The position numbers were made by a program, and so were the translations under genes. From the NCBI GenBank assembly GCA_032622095.1, contig CP136062.1, positions 201,219,959-201,283,958 on the forward strand: a DNA stretch of 64,000 bases, in the 5' to 3' direction. Shown one piece after another: positions 48,871-61,517 of this stretch. The notes beneath the pieces are model-generated. The model was not told the DNA's origin and ran no database searches. It worked only from the letters and a program-made list of their open reading frames with translations. The DNA is from Siphonodentalium dalli. Taxonomy: Eukaryota; Mollusca; Scaphopoda; Gadilida; Siphonodentaliidae. Every line of letters starts with the position of its first letter. Within the stretch, counting starts at the first letter, position 1.

Positions 48871-49259
48871 TTTGTATGCTATAATGCCACCGAAGAGCGT
48901 TTGTTGAGTTGGTTTGTGAGTGTTTAATAGGGATTAGATGTTTGCCTTCTGTGTATGGATTACATGCCATCTAAGCAGGAAGCAAAGCCACCCCCCCCCA
49001 ATTCAAAAAGCGGACCGGCGACGAAGACTTACCTTGTTATAATACGAGTTGTGTGTATTTACCTTAGTTGATGTCGTTTTATTTAGTGGTTTGTTGTGAA
49101 CTAGTGACCTGGTTAGTGCTTGCGTGAACTCCGTTGCCTTAGTGTTGTGTGTATTCAGGGCTTATACTACGGGCTCAACTCTAGGAAGGGGGTGCAATGC
49201 CGGCCGGTTATCTTAAGGTCGGTCGGGGCTCCCCAACTCTCGATGGTGCTTCTAGAAGC

Positions 49260-49641
49260 GTAACCCTTTACCCAACAAAACGGCCAAAAACGCCCAAATA
49301 AAGCTTCAACAGTCTAAAATATCTTCGGTCTGCCTCAATAACACCATACAAATATGGATATCATTGGAACCGGTTCATTTGCTACATTGTGATGGTTACA
49401 GTTATGCCCTGTGCCAATGCATTCTCTTATATATAAGAGAATGCATTGGCCTTTTTTTTACCATTTTTTCTTACATTCTTTAACAATTTTATAATTTTTT
49501 TCTACATTCTTTGACAATTTTATCATTTTTAATATGTGTTAAGCCAATGCATTCTATTATATATGCGAGGCTACCTATGGTCGACTCGCATATATAAGAG
49601 AATGCATTGGCACAGGGGCGTTCTGTTGGGTAAAGGGTTAA
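49260..49641 (-). mobile_element. Family A element, copy 8, first palindrome collapsed
   Basis: The left TTAA is changed to GTAA; the right is intact. The first palindrome (49412-49450) is 39 bp, having lost its 30 central bases, leaving the perfect short palindrome CTCTTATATATAAGAG. The second is full length. The spacer has a partial duplication of ACATTCTTT(A/G)ACAATTTTAT. Confidence 0.85.
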
Positions 49642-50040
49642 TATGAGCTTTGTCCTTTTAAAGGCCCAATTATTTTTCGAGTCGCCGATTATTTTTTTGT
49701 GTGCCTTGATATACGGTTTTAATAACAATCTATGCCATAACATATGATTAACATACCGTAATTCATCACCATTTGAAACGTCTGTGTCTTAGAAGATGCC
49801 CATAAAGAAATAGAAAACAGCTGAAATCATAAAAATATTCCCCCCGTTATGGCTCCCAGAATTGCAAATAGTATATAATATGGTATACATTTTATATATG
49901 TGATCTGAGGGTTCGAAAATTAAGTGGGCCTTAAAAATGTAAGATTGCCAAATGTTTGCCTTTTCGGAATTTCTGCCAATACCTCTGATTGAAAGATTGC
50001 CAGTTTCAGAAGTTGTTGGTCCTTGTCGATACAAGCCTGA
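49642..50040. other. 3' flank stretch, nothing recognised
   Basis: No gene or repeat family is seen here. Confidence 0.4.
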
Positions 50041-50535
50041 ATTTAGTGTGACAGTCATTTGGAGAATGAGGTCCCATATAGGGTGAATTTAGTGTGACAG
50101 TCATTTGGAGAATGAGGTCACATAGGGCGAATTTAGTGATGCAGCATGCTATCCCACGTAGCCGGCTAGCATAACCAAATTCACCCTCTGGGGGCCTCAT
50201 TCTGCATGGCCTCATCTGTGGGAAACATATACTCAGATTGAGGTTCCCAAATGATGAATATTGTGATGTACACGCATTTGGGGACCTCGATTATGCAATG
50301 TGTCGTCTGCTAATTTGGGGATGTAAAAAACTAACCTAAAAAAGAAGTAGAATCTATGTGAAGAAGTTTCTATAGAAATTTGATAAGAAAGAAACTTTCC
50401 AGAGAAGATGAGGCCTAAGCAGAATGAGGTCACCAGAGGGTGAATTTAGATATTCTAGTCCGCTATGCGGGATAGCGTCACTAAATTCACCCTCTGGGGA
50501 CCTCATTCTGCAAATGACAGGCTCACTAAACCCAG
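50041..50535. repeat. Two family E hairpin stems
   Basis: The first (50041-50206) has AGAATGAGGTC and GGGTGAATTTAGTG twice on the left, answered by CAAATTCACCCTCTGGGGGC and CTCATTCTGC on the right. The second (about 50418-50512) is a neat hairpin: GCAGAATGAGGTCACCAGAG against CTCTGGGGACCTCATTCTGC. Both are inner stems of the element at 4645 without its outer ends. Confidence 0.7.
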
Positions 50536-50636
50536 GCTTGTGCCCGTAGTTGCTTCCGGCGGCCCGGGACTAGGACATATAGCATCTCTGATATGTTGAC
50601 CAGGTCACCTATGGTATTTAACCCTTTATATTTACT

Positions 50637-50865
50637 AAATGGATTCTTCATTAGTTATATAAGTACACATTGGAATGGTTTATTATTAATCTGGAGAGAT
50701 TAGACGAACGTAGACTACAGGCGAACATATAATAATAAGTGCAGAAGAATTTCTATTCATTGATGGGAATGTTCAGTCAACCATTTAAACTGGGAAACCG
50801 TTTGTTGAACTTATTTTCTGAACATTTACGAATTAAGGGAACTATTTGTCAATCAGCATAGGAAC
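50637..50865 (+). mobile_element. Family F repeat, copy 4
   Basis: AAATGGATTCTTCATTAGTT, ACACATTGGAATGGTTTATT, GGGAATGTTCAG and TTGTTGAACTTATTTTCTGA match the intronic copies. The central pairing is weaker here. Confidence 0.65.
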
Positions 50866-53039
50866 AAAATGTTAGCACTCACTGGACACGGGATTCTACA
50901 GTTGTAGAACAAACGACGGCTGCTTGTTTGGCTATATTTCATTATATGCTATATAGTTCAATGAATATTGCCATCACAAAAGCTTGCTACTTTATAGAAT
51001 CGTAACTCTGAATGGGGCACATACAAGAAAACAAATGTCGATCAGGGTCATGGAAACTACAAATTGTGAGGCAGTACTTCGGGGATGGATAATATTTTGA
51101 GAGCCTTTGTACAAATTAGATCGTGGTGACCTAACTTCTTTTCTTATACCATTGGTAACCGTATCCATATTTCAGAGATGATGGGTAACCCGCGGTTACC
51201 TTTTCTAAAATCCGGAGTATATAACACAATACATGTGCGAGAGAGCTAGCTGTGTAACCCCATTCACCATATTTAGAAGATCCTGGATAACCTAATAATC
51301 ATTTCTGAAATCCAGGTCAGCCTGAGTCATGGAGCATATCACGTCATTGGTAAACTCGGTTTTAACATAAGGTGCTGTGAGCATGGTATCATAATGCACG
51401 GATTGGCCCATACTATAGGAACATACCCGACACTCAACATCGTTGATCAAATTTCCTACTTTAAACACAATAATACGTCATATTCAGTCATAGTGTTGAT
51501 GACCACAATCGAAAAAACGCAAATTACTTATATACTTCATTTCCATGAGAAAAACTAAATTTAATGGTTATGGTTTCTCTGTATATGGTAAAATAAAGAG
51601 TGCTTATCTGTCTGAAGTTTGAACGGTGGAAGAATAACTTTTATCGATGCCGAATGTCTAGTCGAGGCATATTCAGTTCGAATACAAATATTCCATGCAT
51701 TCGTCAATTTTTGGTTGTCCTCCAAAAGTGACAAGCCTGAATTTACTAATCGTATAGGTTTAACAATCTAGTCGGATGTCCCGAAACCTGGAAAATAGAT
51801 ACGCGGACTCCCCATCAGACACAACGAGACCTAATTTACTGGATGAGTTTTGTAAATTCCGCTATAAACTGGGGACGAGTTGTAGATTTTATTTATTACA
51901 TGAACAAAACCTCGACAAAACATAATTAAATCAACAAATGCGACGCAAAACCAACATCTGCTTCTATAAGGCATGCGACGACGTTTCACGTAATTATGCG
52001 TTATTTGCCCGCGTAAGACTCTTTGGCGTATTTGATAGCGTATAATTAATTACATCACTTTTCAAAATATTCATTCATTGCAGTTTGTTGGAAAATAGAT
52101 ACGCGGACACAACGAGTTATTTGGCCACGATAGGTTCTTGTTCTCTATTTAATTCCAATGTTGTTAACTGCTCACATTTACTGACTGTCGTAGTGTATAG
52201 GTTATACATGTTTGGATTGATGACTCAATGACGTCAGCTCATTCAAGTTATGATGAAAAGGCCACATTCAGTTCCACTCAAACCTCTGCAAAACTCGCTC
52301 GAAACTTCCATTATGGTGGAATTTATCTCCTGGTTTCAGCGACATGGCATTGACGTGAACACAAGAGCGGGGATGTAACACATGGCGATGAAGTATATAC
52401 TACCTTTTAAAGCTTCATAGTCCTATTTTATACCATAAAATACCATTGGTAGGTTATTTTCATACCAAGTGGAAGTGAGCCCATTAATAGCAGTTTCGGA
52501 TGGTCAAAAGACGAAGTTTAAACGTCGTGAATTTTTATCAGGTTAACCAGAAATGTAACGATCGTCACTGACAAAGAGCGTCCATGTTTTCCTTTTCCAA
52601 AAGCAGTAAATAATAAAGAGCGTTTTCGTTTATGTTAGTTTGTACTCGCCTTTCAAGTAATAACGAGAGATGCTTATATTGATCTTTGTGATGCATGTGT
52701 CATACAAATTATGGTGACTGCAAGTATATTCCTTTATTTCGTTTGCTCGGTAAGCTGAAAATTACCATAGGAAAATTTGACTAATTTTGCGTCAAATCTG
52801 GCCTTGGATCTTTAATAAATAACTCGGTAGATTCATGTATTCATTGCTCTGTGGTTATATCCAAGACATCCATATATGAGACGGTTAATAATTAAATTAA
52901 CGTAATTTATGTTAAGGCGAGCTACATATCGAAATAAGATGATAGATTGGTGATAATTTGTTCAAAATTAAGACCAAAATGGATACAACTTAGCTTCAAA
53001 TCCGAACAGAGGATTTCACGAATATCGCAAAAAAATAAA
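50866..53039. other. 3' flank, no gene; motif copies
   Basis: The dispersed motif occurs as AATAAAGAGTGCT near 51592 and AATAAAGAGCGTT at 52612-52624, the latter paired with ACAAAGAGCGTCC near 52571. GGAAAATAGATACGCGGAC occurs at both 51788 and 52090. No gene is seen. Confidence 0.45.
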
Positions 53040-53585
53040 AGGTTTCAAGTCGACAAGAGCGAACTTATTATTTGTTTCACTAAAATATGAAACTCAAACT
53101 TCACAATCGGAAGCACCATCACTATACTTGTATGACCATCTATACATGTCGGATTCGGTATCGACTTGCTCTTGTATTGGTCCTAAAAAAAGAATTCAAT
53201 ACAGATGCTATAAAATTCTAAAAGTAGTAGCACTTAATTCTTAGTAAACAGCCACAAGCTCATGCTGAATGTTTTTCTGACTCAAAAGTATTGTTTTATA
53301 TCCCTGAACCAATACATAAATATCTGGGATGACACACACGCCATCTATAAAACATATAACCATTATTTGTATCTTATTGTCTCTAGGTCTTTGACAAATT
53401 AAATCACTCGAGACAATGCTATTACCTTTAACCTTTAAACGGTTTCTCGTCGACAAGAACGAACTTATGATTTGTTTCACTAAAATATGAAACTCAAACT
53501 TCACAACCGGAAGCGCCAGCATTATGGCTGCATGACCATTTATCTATCCGGTCCGGTATTGACTTGCCGTTGCATGGGTCCTGTC
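53040..53585. repeat. Direct duplication of a ~145-bp segment, 400 bp apart
   Basis: The stretch 53040-53185 recurs at 53440-53585 with about one change in ten. Shared strings are TTTGTTTCACTAAAATATGA, AACTCAAACTTCACAA and TGACTTGC/TCGACTTGC. The spacer includes CAAAAGTATTGTTTTATATC, also seen in intron 11. Confidence 0.75.
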
Positions 53586-55300
53586 GAGTTAGCTATTCGT
53601 GTAACATATTTCACATCGAGGTGTTTTAAAATATATCATTATGTTATGACAGCGAATAAAGCTATATATATATGTCTTGATGGATCAGAAAATAAATAAT
53701 CGGTGGAGCGGATAATTCATGTCGATGCCATGAAACATATCTGAAACATTCATTCGGAAACGTCGCCCATGGCTCAACTGCAGGTAGAGACCACCGACCC
53801 CTGTTTAAACAATTATCAAAATTGCCCAGATACACGACTCTGGAACCTTCTCATTGCGCGGATCGCAAAACCGCGTTTGTTGGGAATCTGACACAGCTTA
53901 CAGTGTATACGACCTAATCACTGGACCGCTTATGGCGGCTAAATGCACCATGCATATTGCCGACTGAGCCAATATGCCCTCGTGAGTCCGTTGTGTAATT
54001 GTAAATGTATGTTTCTAATATTACAAACATGCGTTCTTGTCACATAGGAAGAACTGTACAGGAGATTCATTAGTTGTATATACTGTCAAATTATACTCAA
54101 GAATAGAACACTTTCCTGGAATCAAAGAATAAATGGTCGTCACTGTCCCAGGTCGCTTGTAATGGGGACGGGTCAGAAATCAGGATTCATAATTTGTTTA
54201 CCAACAGTAAACTCTCTTTGTGTGTCGTGACCATAGATCGCTATTTGAGTATTTATAATTAAAAAACCTTTATTGATTAAACTTTTAATCGAGTCGGAGT
54301 TCATATTCGTGAATCAGAAGGTCACCATCTGTCACGCCTCGGCGGGGAAGAAGAGAACCAGACATGCGGAGCCATCTTACCCATCTGGCCGATAGTTTCG
54401 TACCATATTTTCGTTCCATCTATGGAGATCAATTTCCCACGGATGCCATTAACGCCGCGGAGTCTTTGATCAGTCCCTATCCTTTGACATTTGAAATACA
54501 CCCGACAGATTTGGAGCCCAAGTGAGATTTAATTTGAATTACCGTTATAGTTGTGGATAAGAGATCAAGTCACGCTATTTAATCAAGGACCATCCTCGAA
54601 CTTTGTAATATAATTTCGCAACATACGGCCCAGAAAGACATAAAGTGGAATGATGGTACTCGAGATCAATTTCAATTTGTTGAGGGTCGTTTAACAAACT
54701 CTTGATGATCCCAACTCCACACAGAGTATGAAGAGATGCCACAGGATCAAGGGTCGAACACATACGCGTGTCCACTCGAATCATTTACCTATATTTACTA
54801 CTTGGTTATTTTAAGCCTCGTTCACCAATAGCACATTAGCATGCATGGCATTCTTTCAGGAAATGTGTTGCATAAACTGAGAATTTTTCCAGATCTTGTG
54901 ATTTCGATTATTGTTTTTTTTTATGTCATTAGTGGTTGCGCGGTTGACTATTTGTCGACATTTGAAGGCTTAATTCGGGCACATGCCAGTAGAACAATCA
55001 ATCACTTATGGAATTAGAATGATATGACGACTCATACAGCTGATGGACATGCATATATTTGTACATTTATAGACCGTTTTCGTCCATTTTCTAGCAGAAC
55101 GCGCCTTTTATGAATTGCTTGAAGGTTTGCCATACAAATTTGAAAATGCATGAACGCAGTCTTATAGTGCAAGATAACCAGTGAGGCAATTGACATCCAT
55201 ATAACGAAACATGTGTCACAGCCAAACGTGTGTTCAATGAGGTTGTATTACCTATATCGTTACTCGCGCAGTACACGATTAAGACCATCGTTAAACATAT
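53586..55300. other. 3' flank, nothing recognised
   Basis: No gene, RNA or repeat family could be assigned. Open frames are short and of random composition. Confidence 0.4.
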
Positions 55301-56173
55301 CGTTATTTCACATATATATAGACACATGATTCTATTTAAAAAAAACAAATAAGCCACTTGGACACAATAATTCTATTCAAAATGAAGCTTTTCCCAATAT
55401 GGACGTAAGTCAGACAGAATTCACCAATAAGGTTCGAAATGGTCAAAAATGGTCAATACGCCACACCGTCAAAACGCCACATTTTTATTTGGTCAGAACG
55501 CCACATTTTTGGTCAAAACGCCACATTCGTTTTATCAGCTGTTCTGCTTTTAACATCTATATGCAAACAAATTTTGTTATAACTTTGTGGATATTTGTAT
55601 TATATATGAAACGTATTCTTGAGTGTTGATGCCTTGGGTATAAGGATTATATGTGGCTTAATATTTCATAATACTATGCACAAATGCATGCGTTATATAG
55701 TAGAAACATGCAAGTGATGCGTTCAGTAATCATGCCCCGGTAATATTATCATTGACACCTGTGACCATTGGCGTAATTTATATTTGGTGATAGGATTTCG
55801 TTATTTCACATAGACACATGATTCTATTTAAAAAAAAACAAATAGGCCACTTGGACACAATAATTCTATTCAAAATGAAGCTTTTCCCAATATGGACGTA
55901 AGTCAGACAGAATTCACCAATAAGGTTCGAAATGGTCAAAAATGGTCAATACGCCACACTGTCAAAACGCCCCAATTTATTTGGTCAGAACGCCACATTT
56001 TTGGTCAAAACGCCACATTATATGTGGCTTAATATTTCATAATTCTATGCACAAATGCATGCGTTATATAGTAGAAACATGGAAGTGACGCGTTCAGTAA
56101 TCATGCCCCGGTAATATTATCATTGACACCTGTGACCATTGGCGTAATTTATATTTGGTGATAGGATTTCGTA
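55301..56173. repeat. Recent tandem duplication, ~498-bp unit, second copy with a 123-bp deletion
   Basis: Unit 1 begins CGTTATTTCACA at 55301 and unit 2 at 55799. Both contain ATTCTATTCAAAATGAAGCT, repeated ACGCCACATTTTTGGTC strings and GCATGCGTTATATAGTAGAA. Unit 2 lacks the segment 55526-55648 of unit 1. Identity is very high by eye, so the event is young. Confidence 0.85.
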
Positions 56174-56279
56174 CGTGCATTATACGGATGCCACTTTATT
56201 ATCTTAGGTTTGCAAAACATGTGGATACAAAACACATCGTACATGTAGGACCGATATTTCTAGAACGTTGTATCTGAAA

Positions 56280-56543
56280 ATGCAACGAGGAGAGGAAGCA
56301 GTTGACTATTACTGCCATGGCTGTGGTGTGCCAGCTGACGAAGGCAGTATTTCCGGCGAACCAAATGCCGAAAGTACGAGTGCAAGCATAGTAGACAGAA
56401 CCGCTGTTTCCGCATTCTCAACATCACCAAACATCACCAGGTCGTCTGCAGATTGTAGTCAAACGGCCAATTTCGAGGTTGATGCCAGCATTCCATCCGT
56501 AGTTGAACACATGGACATATTCGAGATTTCCTTGAGTGACTGA
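56280..56543 (+). CDS. Weak candidate coding segment, unknown protein (87 residues)
   Basis: I do not recognise this frame. It starts MQRGEEAVDYYCHGCGVPAD and then becomes Ser/Ala/Thr-rich with acidic residues, ending FEISLSD and a stop. CHGC is half of a zinc-ribbon; the second CxxC is missing. Base composition is closer to coding DNA than the surroundings. There is no transcription or splice evidence. It might be an exon of an unseen gene, a transposon remnant or chance. Confidence 0.25.
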   Translation: MQRGEEAVDYYCHGCGVPADEGSISGEPNAESTSASIVDRTAVSAFSTSPNITRSSADCSQTANFEVDASIPSVVEHMDIFEISLSD

Positions 56544-58250
56544 CTGCTTGATCTTTCACCTGACATGAGTATAGATCAACCCAGCCGGTACCCTTCGAAA
56601 TGGACCTCCACTTTTACGTGACCAATAACGGGTATCCATTTCGATTTAGATTGATACCTGATTTTAACGCCAACAAACTGGTTCAAAATACACTAAAACT
56701 AAACCAATTGGTTAGCTGTAACTGTGTTTTTTGTTTTGTAAAACCTCTCTCTCAGGGGCGTAAAGCTGCATGGTGAACATAACATGTCTAATCGAAATGG
56801 ATACCCGTTATTCTGCTTATTAGGAGAATGTATGCTTCATTGAACAATGGCGGACTAATCATGTAGTATCGTTAATTATAACCCACCTGGGAGTGCCGTG
56901 CTCACCTGGGGGTCATAATTATCATCGTAAAACCATGTTAATTGAAACTAAAACTCTGATATTCTCTGATATCTGGCACGGACAAACAAACTGGCCAGTA
57001 TGACCGGTAACAAGCTAGTTCATATGTGTCAAAACGTCACCACAGCAGAGTGTATACCTCCCTACGCAGTTGTCAGCTTTAGGCGCACGTTTTACACACA
57101 TCAATAGAACTGCAAGACATTTTCAACAAGAAAACCATAGTCAGAAATGGTAACGCACTAAAGATCATATATTATATACCCATGATTGTAATTATAGAAT
57201 ATAAAATATATTGGTTTCGCGAATGACCAACTCACAATTCCGTTAAAATAACAATAACAACCAGCACCTAATTAACGAACCGGCGGCCGACTCGGCCGTC
57301 TCCGATCACAACCATCAGTGGGCTGCAGAACGAAAAATATCTGTAAAAGTTGAAATATAAGACTTACAAATTATCTTTTAAATTTCTTTTATTGGTAATT
57401 GACATAGCTTGTCACAAGCCAAAAATCAACATTATTGACATAATAATGTATAGGACAATAAACGAAATTGAAATTCCCAACTACACCTTTTACCGGACCC
57501 GGCCTCCTGGCCGCGCAGTTCGACTTTTAAACCGGAAAAACCCATTATCTATAAATAAAATGCCCATCGGACCACAGCTATTAAAAAATTGGAGAACAGT
57601 ATACACGCGGGGCGCGCTAATAAAAAAATAATTCAGCCCAATGAAAACAAAATGTTATATTCAGTCTGGTTCACTCAACCAGGTATCAATCTACTGGAGA
57701 TATACTACGGTATTAAATATATGGTGGTAAGATGGGAATCGGCTGTTGTTTCATATTTTATTGAGCATCCCATATATACATTTCAAACAAATTTATTTTA
57801 TATTAGACTAATGTAGGGTGAACGAATGGGGATTGGAGCACAAGTTATAGCAACTTAGGTGGAGCTCCTCTCCCCAGGAAAAAGAATGTGGTGCACAGAA
57901 GAAAAATTTAAATGCATAAATGTTGAAAACAAAAAATAAATTCTGACTAAACACACAAATACAATATGTAATGTTCAAGATTAGTATGGGGTAAGGGAAG
58001 ATAGTTTTATATGATATGTTTCTGTTTAGTGCATGTTATTCTCGATTTAAGTTAATATGCGGCTGGTTGTTTACTAAATGTAATGCATCTGTTCATCGCC
58101 AAATCGCAATGAGTTTATAATATATTTTTGGACAGCTGCGAACAATTGGTAATTTCCTTCATTGGAAAGTGAAACTAGTGATATTAGCTTTTATAAAGTT
58201 AATTTCCAACTATATACGGCTCTGACATTTCTGAAAATGTGGAGCTATTG
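56544..58250. other. 3' flank, no gene
   Basis: GGGGATTGGAGCACAAGTTA near 57828 matches a stretch in intron 2 (10911), a diverged repeat. Nothing else is recognised. Confidence 0.4.
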
Positions 58251-58480
58251 ACACCCGATCGATCCATATTAAATTAAACGAAGGTGTGTGGTGCGTGGGA
58301 GATAGTTGAAAATCGCAAATAGGCTTCTTTTGTGCCGACAAACCACAATTGGATCACAGAATCGATAATCTCTGCCTACATAATTCTCTGGACTACCAGA
58401 CACCATCATTTGGTGGTTGTCTCCATCCCACATGTGGAGACCATCCCCGACTATACCGTCATATATTTACATTAATCTCC
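58250..58480 (+). repeat. Local duplicate, empty-site copy
   Basis: This segment recurs at 58838-58860 and 59253-59460, where the family A element at 58857 splits it. Shared strings include CGATCGMTCCATATTA, GGTGCGTGGGAGATAG, AAATAGGCTTC and TCCATCCCACAT, at about 85% by eye. It shows the site before insertion (CCATATTAAATTAAACGAAGG, trimmed at the end). Confidence 0.75.
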
Positions 58481-58856
58481 CACTCTCCATTCGAACGGCT
58501 AAAAAACCGAACACCCAACTGGCAAGTATTGGTTTATTTCCCCAGAGAAAATAATGCTTTTTCAATTTGTCATTAACTTTCAAACGATCATTTTTGTAAT
58601 TGTTTTTGGACATTGGTCCTAACATAAATAATATATTTAAACTAATAAACTAGTTATTAATAATCGTATTTCAATTTGAGTGATTTTCCTAAAGATTTTA
58701 TGCGATTCAATATTTGTTCTCAAAGCATGTCACCCAATTTCGACTTACTAATATCCCCCCTTTGAAATCTAACAATATCAATATACTTCACAATTTGTTT
58801 TACTATAAATGAAAAATATAGTGATATCACCTCTTATAACCGATCGCTCCATATTA

Positions 58857-59256
58857 TTAACCCTTTACCCAACAAACCGGCCAAAACCGGCCAAATAAAG
58901 CTTCAACAGCCTAAAATATCTTCGGTCTGTCTCAATAGAACCATACAAATATGGATATCATTGGAACCGGCTCATTGACCACATTGTGATGGTTACAGTT
59001 ATGCCCTGTGCCAATGCATTCTCTTATATATGCGAGTCGACCATAGGTCGCCTCGCATATATAAGAGAATGCATTGGCCTAAAAAAAATCTTTTTTTAAC
59101 ACTTTTTACCATTTTTTCTTACATTCTTTAACAATTTTATAATTTTTAATGTGTTAAGCCAATGCATTCTCTTATATATGCGAGGCGACCTATGGTCGAC
59201 TCGCATATATAAGAGAATGCATTGGCACAGGGCCCTTCTGTTGGGTAAAGGGTTAA
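58857..59256 (-). mobile_element. Family A element, copy 9 (400 bp), inserted in a duplicated segment
   Basis: Complete, with perfect TTAA ends and both palindromes at full length (about 59006-59074 and 59157-59225). The spacer TTAATGTGTTAAGCC next to the second palindrome is the intact form of the site used by the nested family B at 1608. The flanks belong to a duplicate of 58250-58480. Confidence 0.9.
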
Positions 59257-59460
59257 ATTGAAGGATGGTGTATGGTGCGTGGGAGATAGCTGAAAATCTC
59301 AAATAGGCTTCCTTTGCGCCGACAAACCGCAATTCGATCACAGAATCGACAATATCTGCCTACAGAATTCCCCGGACTACGAGACACCGTCAATTGGTTA
59401 CCTCCATCCCACATCGGGAGAACATCCCCGACTATTCCATCATATATTTACATTACTAGC
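59257..59460 (+). repeat. Local duplicate, filled-site copy (right part)
   Basis: Right part of the second copy of the 58250 segment, beginning ATTGAAGGATGGTGTATGG directly after the family A element. Similarity fades near ATATATTTACATTA. Confidence 0.75.
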
Positions 59461-60968
59461 CACAAAACTTGGCTAGGAAAGCCCGGGAGAATCAGGACAA
59501 GTAGTTTTCTATCAAATAACCTGACCGGCGTCTGTAACCAATCATTTTACGTTCGCAGCAAACTTAATAAATGTTTTAAAAGCCTCGAGAGACGTTGTTT
59601 GTTTTCAGTCTGTATACAATCCGAGCGGTCCCCGGAGCATCCGGAGCTGTGAGATCGAACAATACCGCGATCATTAGAACGAACCCGATGAAAACCTATC
59701 AATTTACCCAACTCGTTAGGTGGCGCTAAACCACTTGAAAATTCTCAAGAGGACCAACGTTGTCATTTTATGAGAATCTACCACGACTGTTTTATCTTTC
59801 TACTCCAATAACTGTCATTGCCTTACGGATTATTATGACCACTCCCTGAAGAACTGTGTGACAATTTAGGCGGTGGCGTTATGGCTTGCGCACCCAAGGG
59901 GCCGCCTAGTTGCTTTGTATTGGAAACAGTCGATCGTAAGACAATCATAATCCGAATCAAAGAATTATTGTCAAACCTCCAGTGAGTTTTATCACGGATC
60001 ACGGGGAACCGGCAACCTACACGCCGAAAGAAATGTCATTACGCCAATGAATGATTTCGTAATACTCTTGAAAACGGAGAACTGATTATTTTCGCGCGAA
60101 TTATGTTTTTGTAGTGACATTTCAATTAGTACAAAAAGAAAAATCATCTTGTTTCATGGCCCATTTTAGGGTATTGTCGGGTCTGGGGTTTATTTCATTC
60201 ACTCAAGTATTGTAGGTCGGCCCCAATGGGATTGCACATATGCCATGACCCGAGGTTTAGGTCACCTTATACCTTTTATTATTTGTCATATATAACAAAA
60301 GGTTATTCGGACTCGGTATTGATTTATATTTGTTAAAGGGTTATTGGAGACTGTTGTCTGTGGGAGCGAATTTCTACTTATTCCACGCGTCATCCGTTTT
60401 GACTCATCCTGCGGGGTGTCTATATATGCGTATTTATTACACACCTCGAAAACACCACGATCGGCTCGTTCAATTTCTTGGTATAGTTCTACAAGCATGC
60501 ATGTGTTGTTGGAATTCAATTTATTAATATATATATATATATGCATGCGTAGATACACATCAACACACCGAATGCGCATGTAGGTTAGACATATTCTATA
60601 TGAATTCAACTGTATATCGAGTATAGTAGTATAAAATGTATATTCTATTCCATTGAGCTCCGCAACCTATGGCAGAGTAAATTAATATTGAGTGTCAGGG
60701 AGTAGTTTTGACTATTGGCCGCCAAGCGAACTATCACCGGGCGGCAGTCTTCGAACCATTACACGCCTGTTGACATCACGGTTAACAAGCAGACTACGTT
60801 CAAATCATTCGCTTAAAATGTCGCTCTTCCAAAGAATTATGTTCCCAGAGGGTGAATTTGGTGACGCTAGCCCGCTCGACGGATGAAGAATTAAACGAAC
60901 ATGTTGAACAAAGACACAGTTAGAGCAATAATAGTTTCATTAAGTTGGCAGTCATGCACCATTCTAGA
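59461..60968. other. 3' flank, no gene
   Basis: An (AT)n run lies near 60525-60541. CAGAGGGTGAATTTGGTGAC at 60846 is a fragment of the family E stem. Nothing else is recognised. Confidence 0.4.
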
Positions 60969-61328
60969 TTAACCCTTTGAGTGCCAGGTCCGATTTTTGT
61001 ATCAACCCATATACCATGTGCCAATGCATTCTCTTATATATGCGAGTCGACCATAGGTCGCCTCGCATATATAAGAGAATGCATTGGCCTAACAATTTTT
61101 CATCATTTGTTATTATTTTTTACAATTTTTCACAATTTTAATAATTTTTTCTTATTTTCCTTAACTCTTCAGTGCCAGACTTATTTTGTAGCTTTAGTGC
61201 CAGGGAATCTTACGTTTTTCATGGGCATCAAAATTATTACTATGAATAGTAGTTTTTTTTTTTAGGGCCGATTTTACAGACCGTAAATTAGGGCCGATGA
61301 GATCGGCCCCTGGCACTGAAAGGGTTAA
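60969..61328 (+). mobile_element. Family A' element, complete copy (360 bp)
   Basis: Ends TTAACCCTTTGAGTGCCAGG and CCTGGCACTGAAAGGGTTAA form an inverted repeat of about 20 bp with one mismatch, bordered by TTAA. It holds a single 69-bp palindrome (about 61019-61087) identical in design to those of family A. The rest (CCGATTTTTGTATCAACC, TTAGTGCCAGGGAATCTTA, GGGCCGATGAGATCGGCCC) is unrelated to family A. Confidence 0.85.
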
Positions 61329-61517
61329 TACATCGGCACGGATGATATGCACGTAACGGATGTAACTCGACAAACTGAACAATCTCCTTGGAAGATTATT
61401 ATACGTATATCTCCGAAAAAGAACTGATAAGCATAAATGGTGTCATCAAATTATAATAAAACACCCATTGACTGTCTTGGGGTGGAACACCGAGAGATGT
61501 TTTCCCTTGGTGATGTC

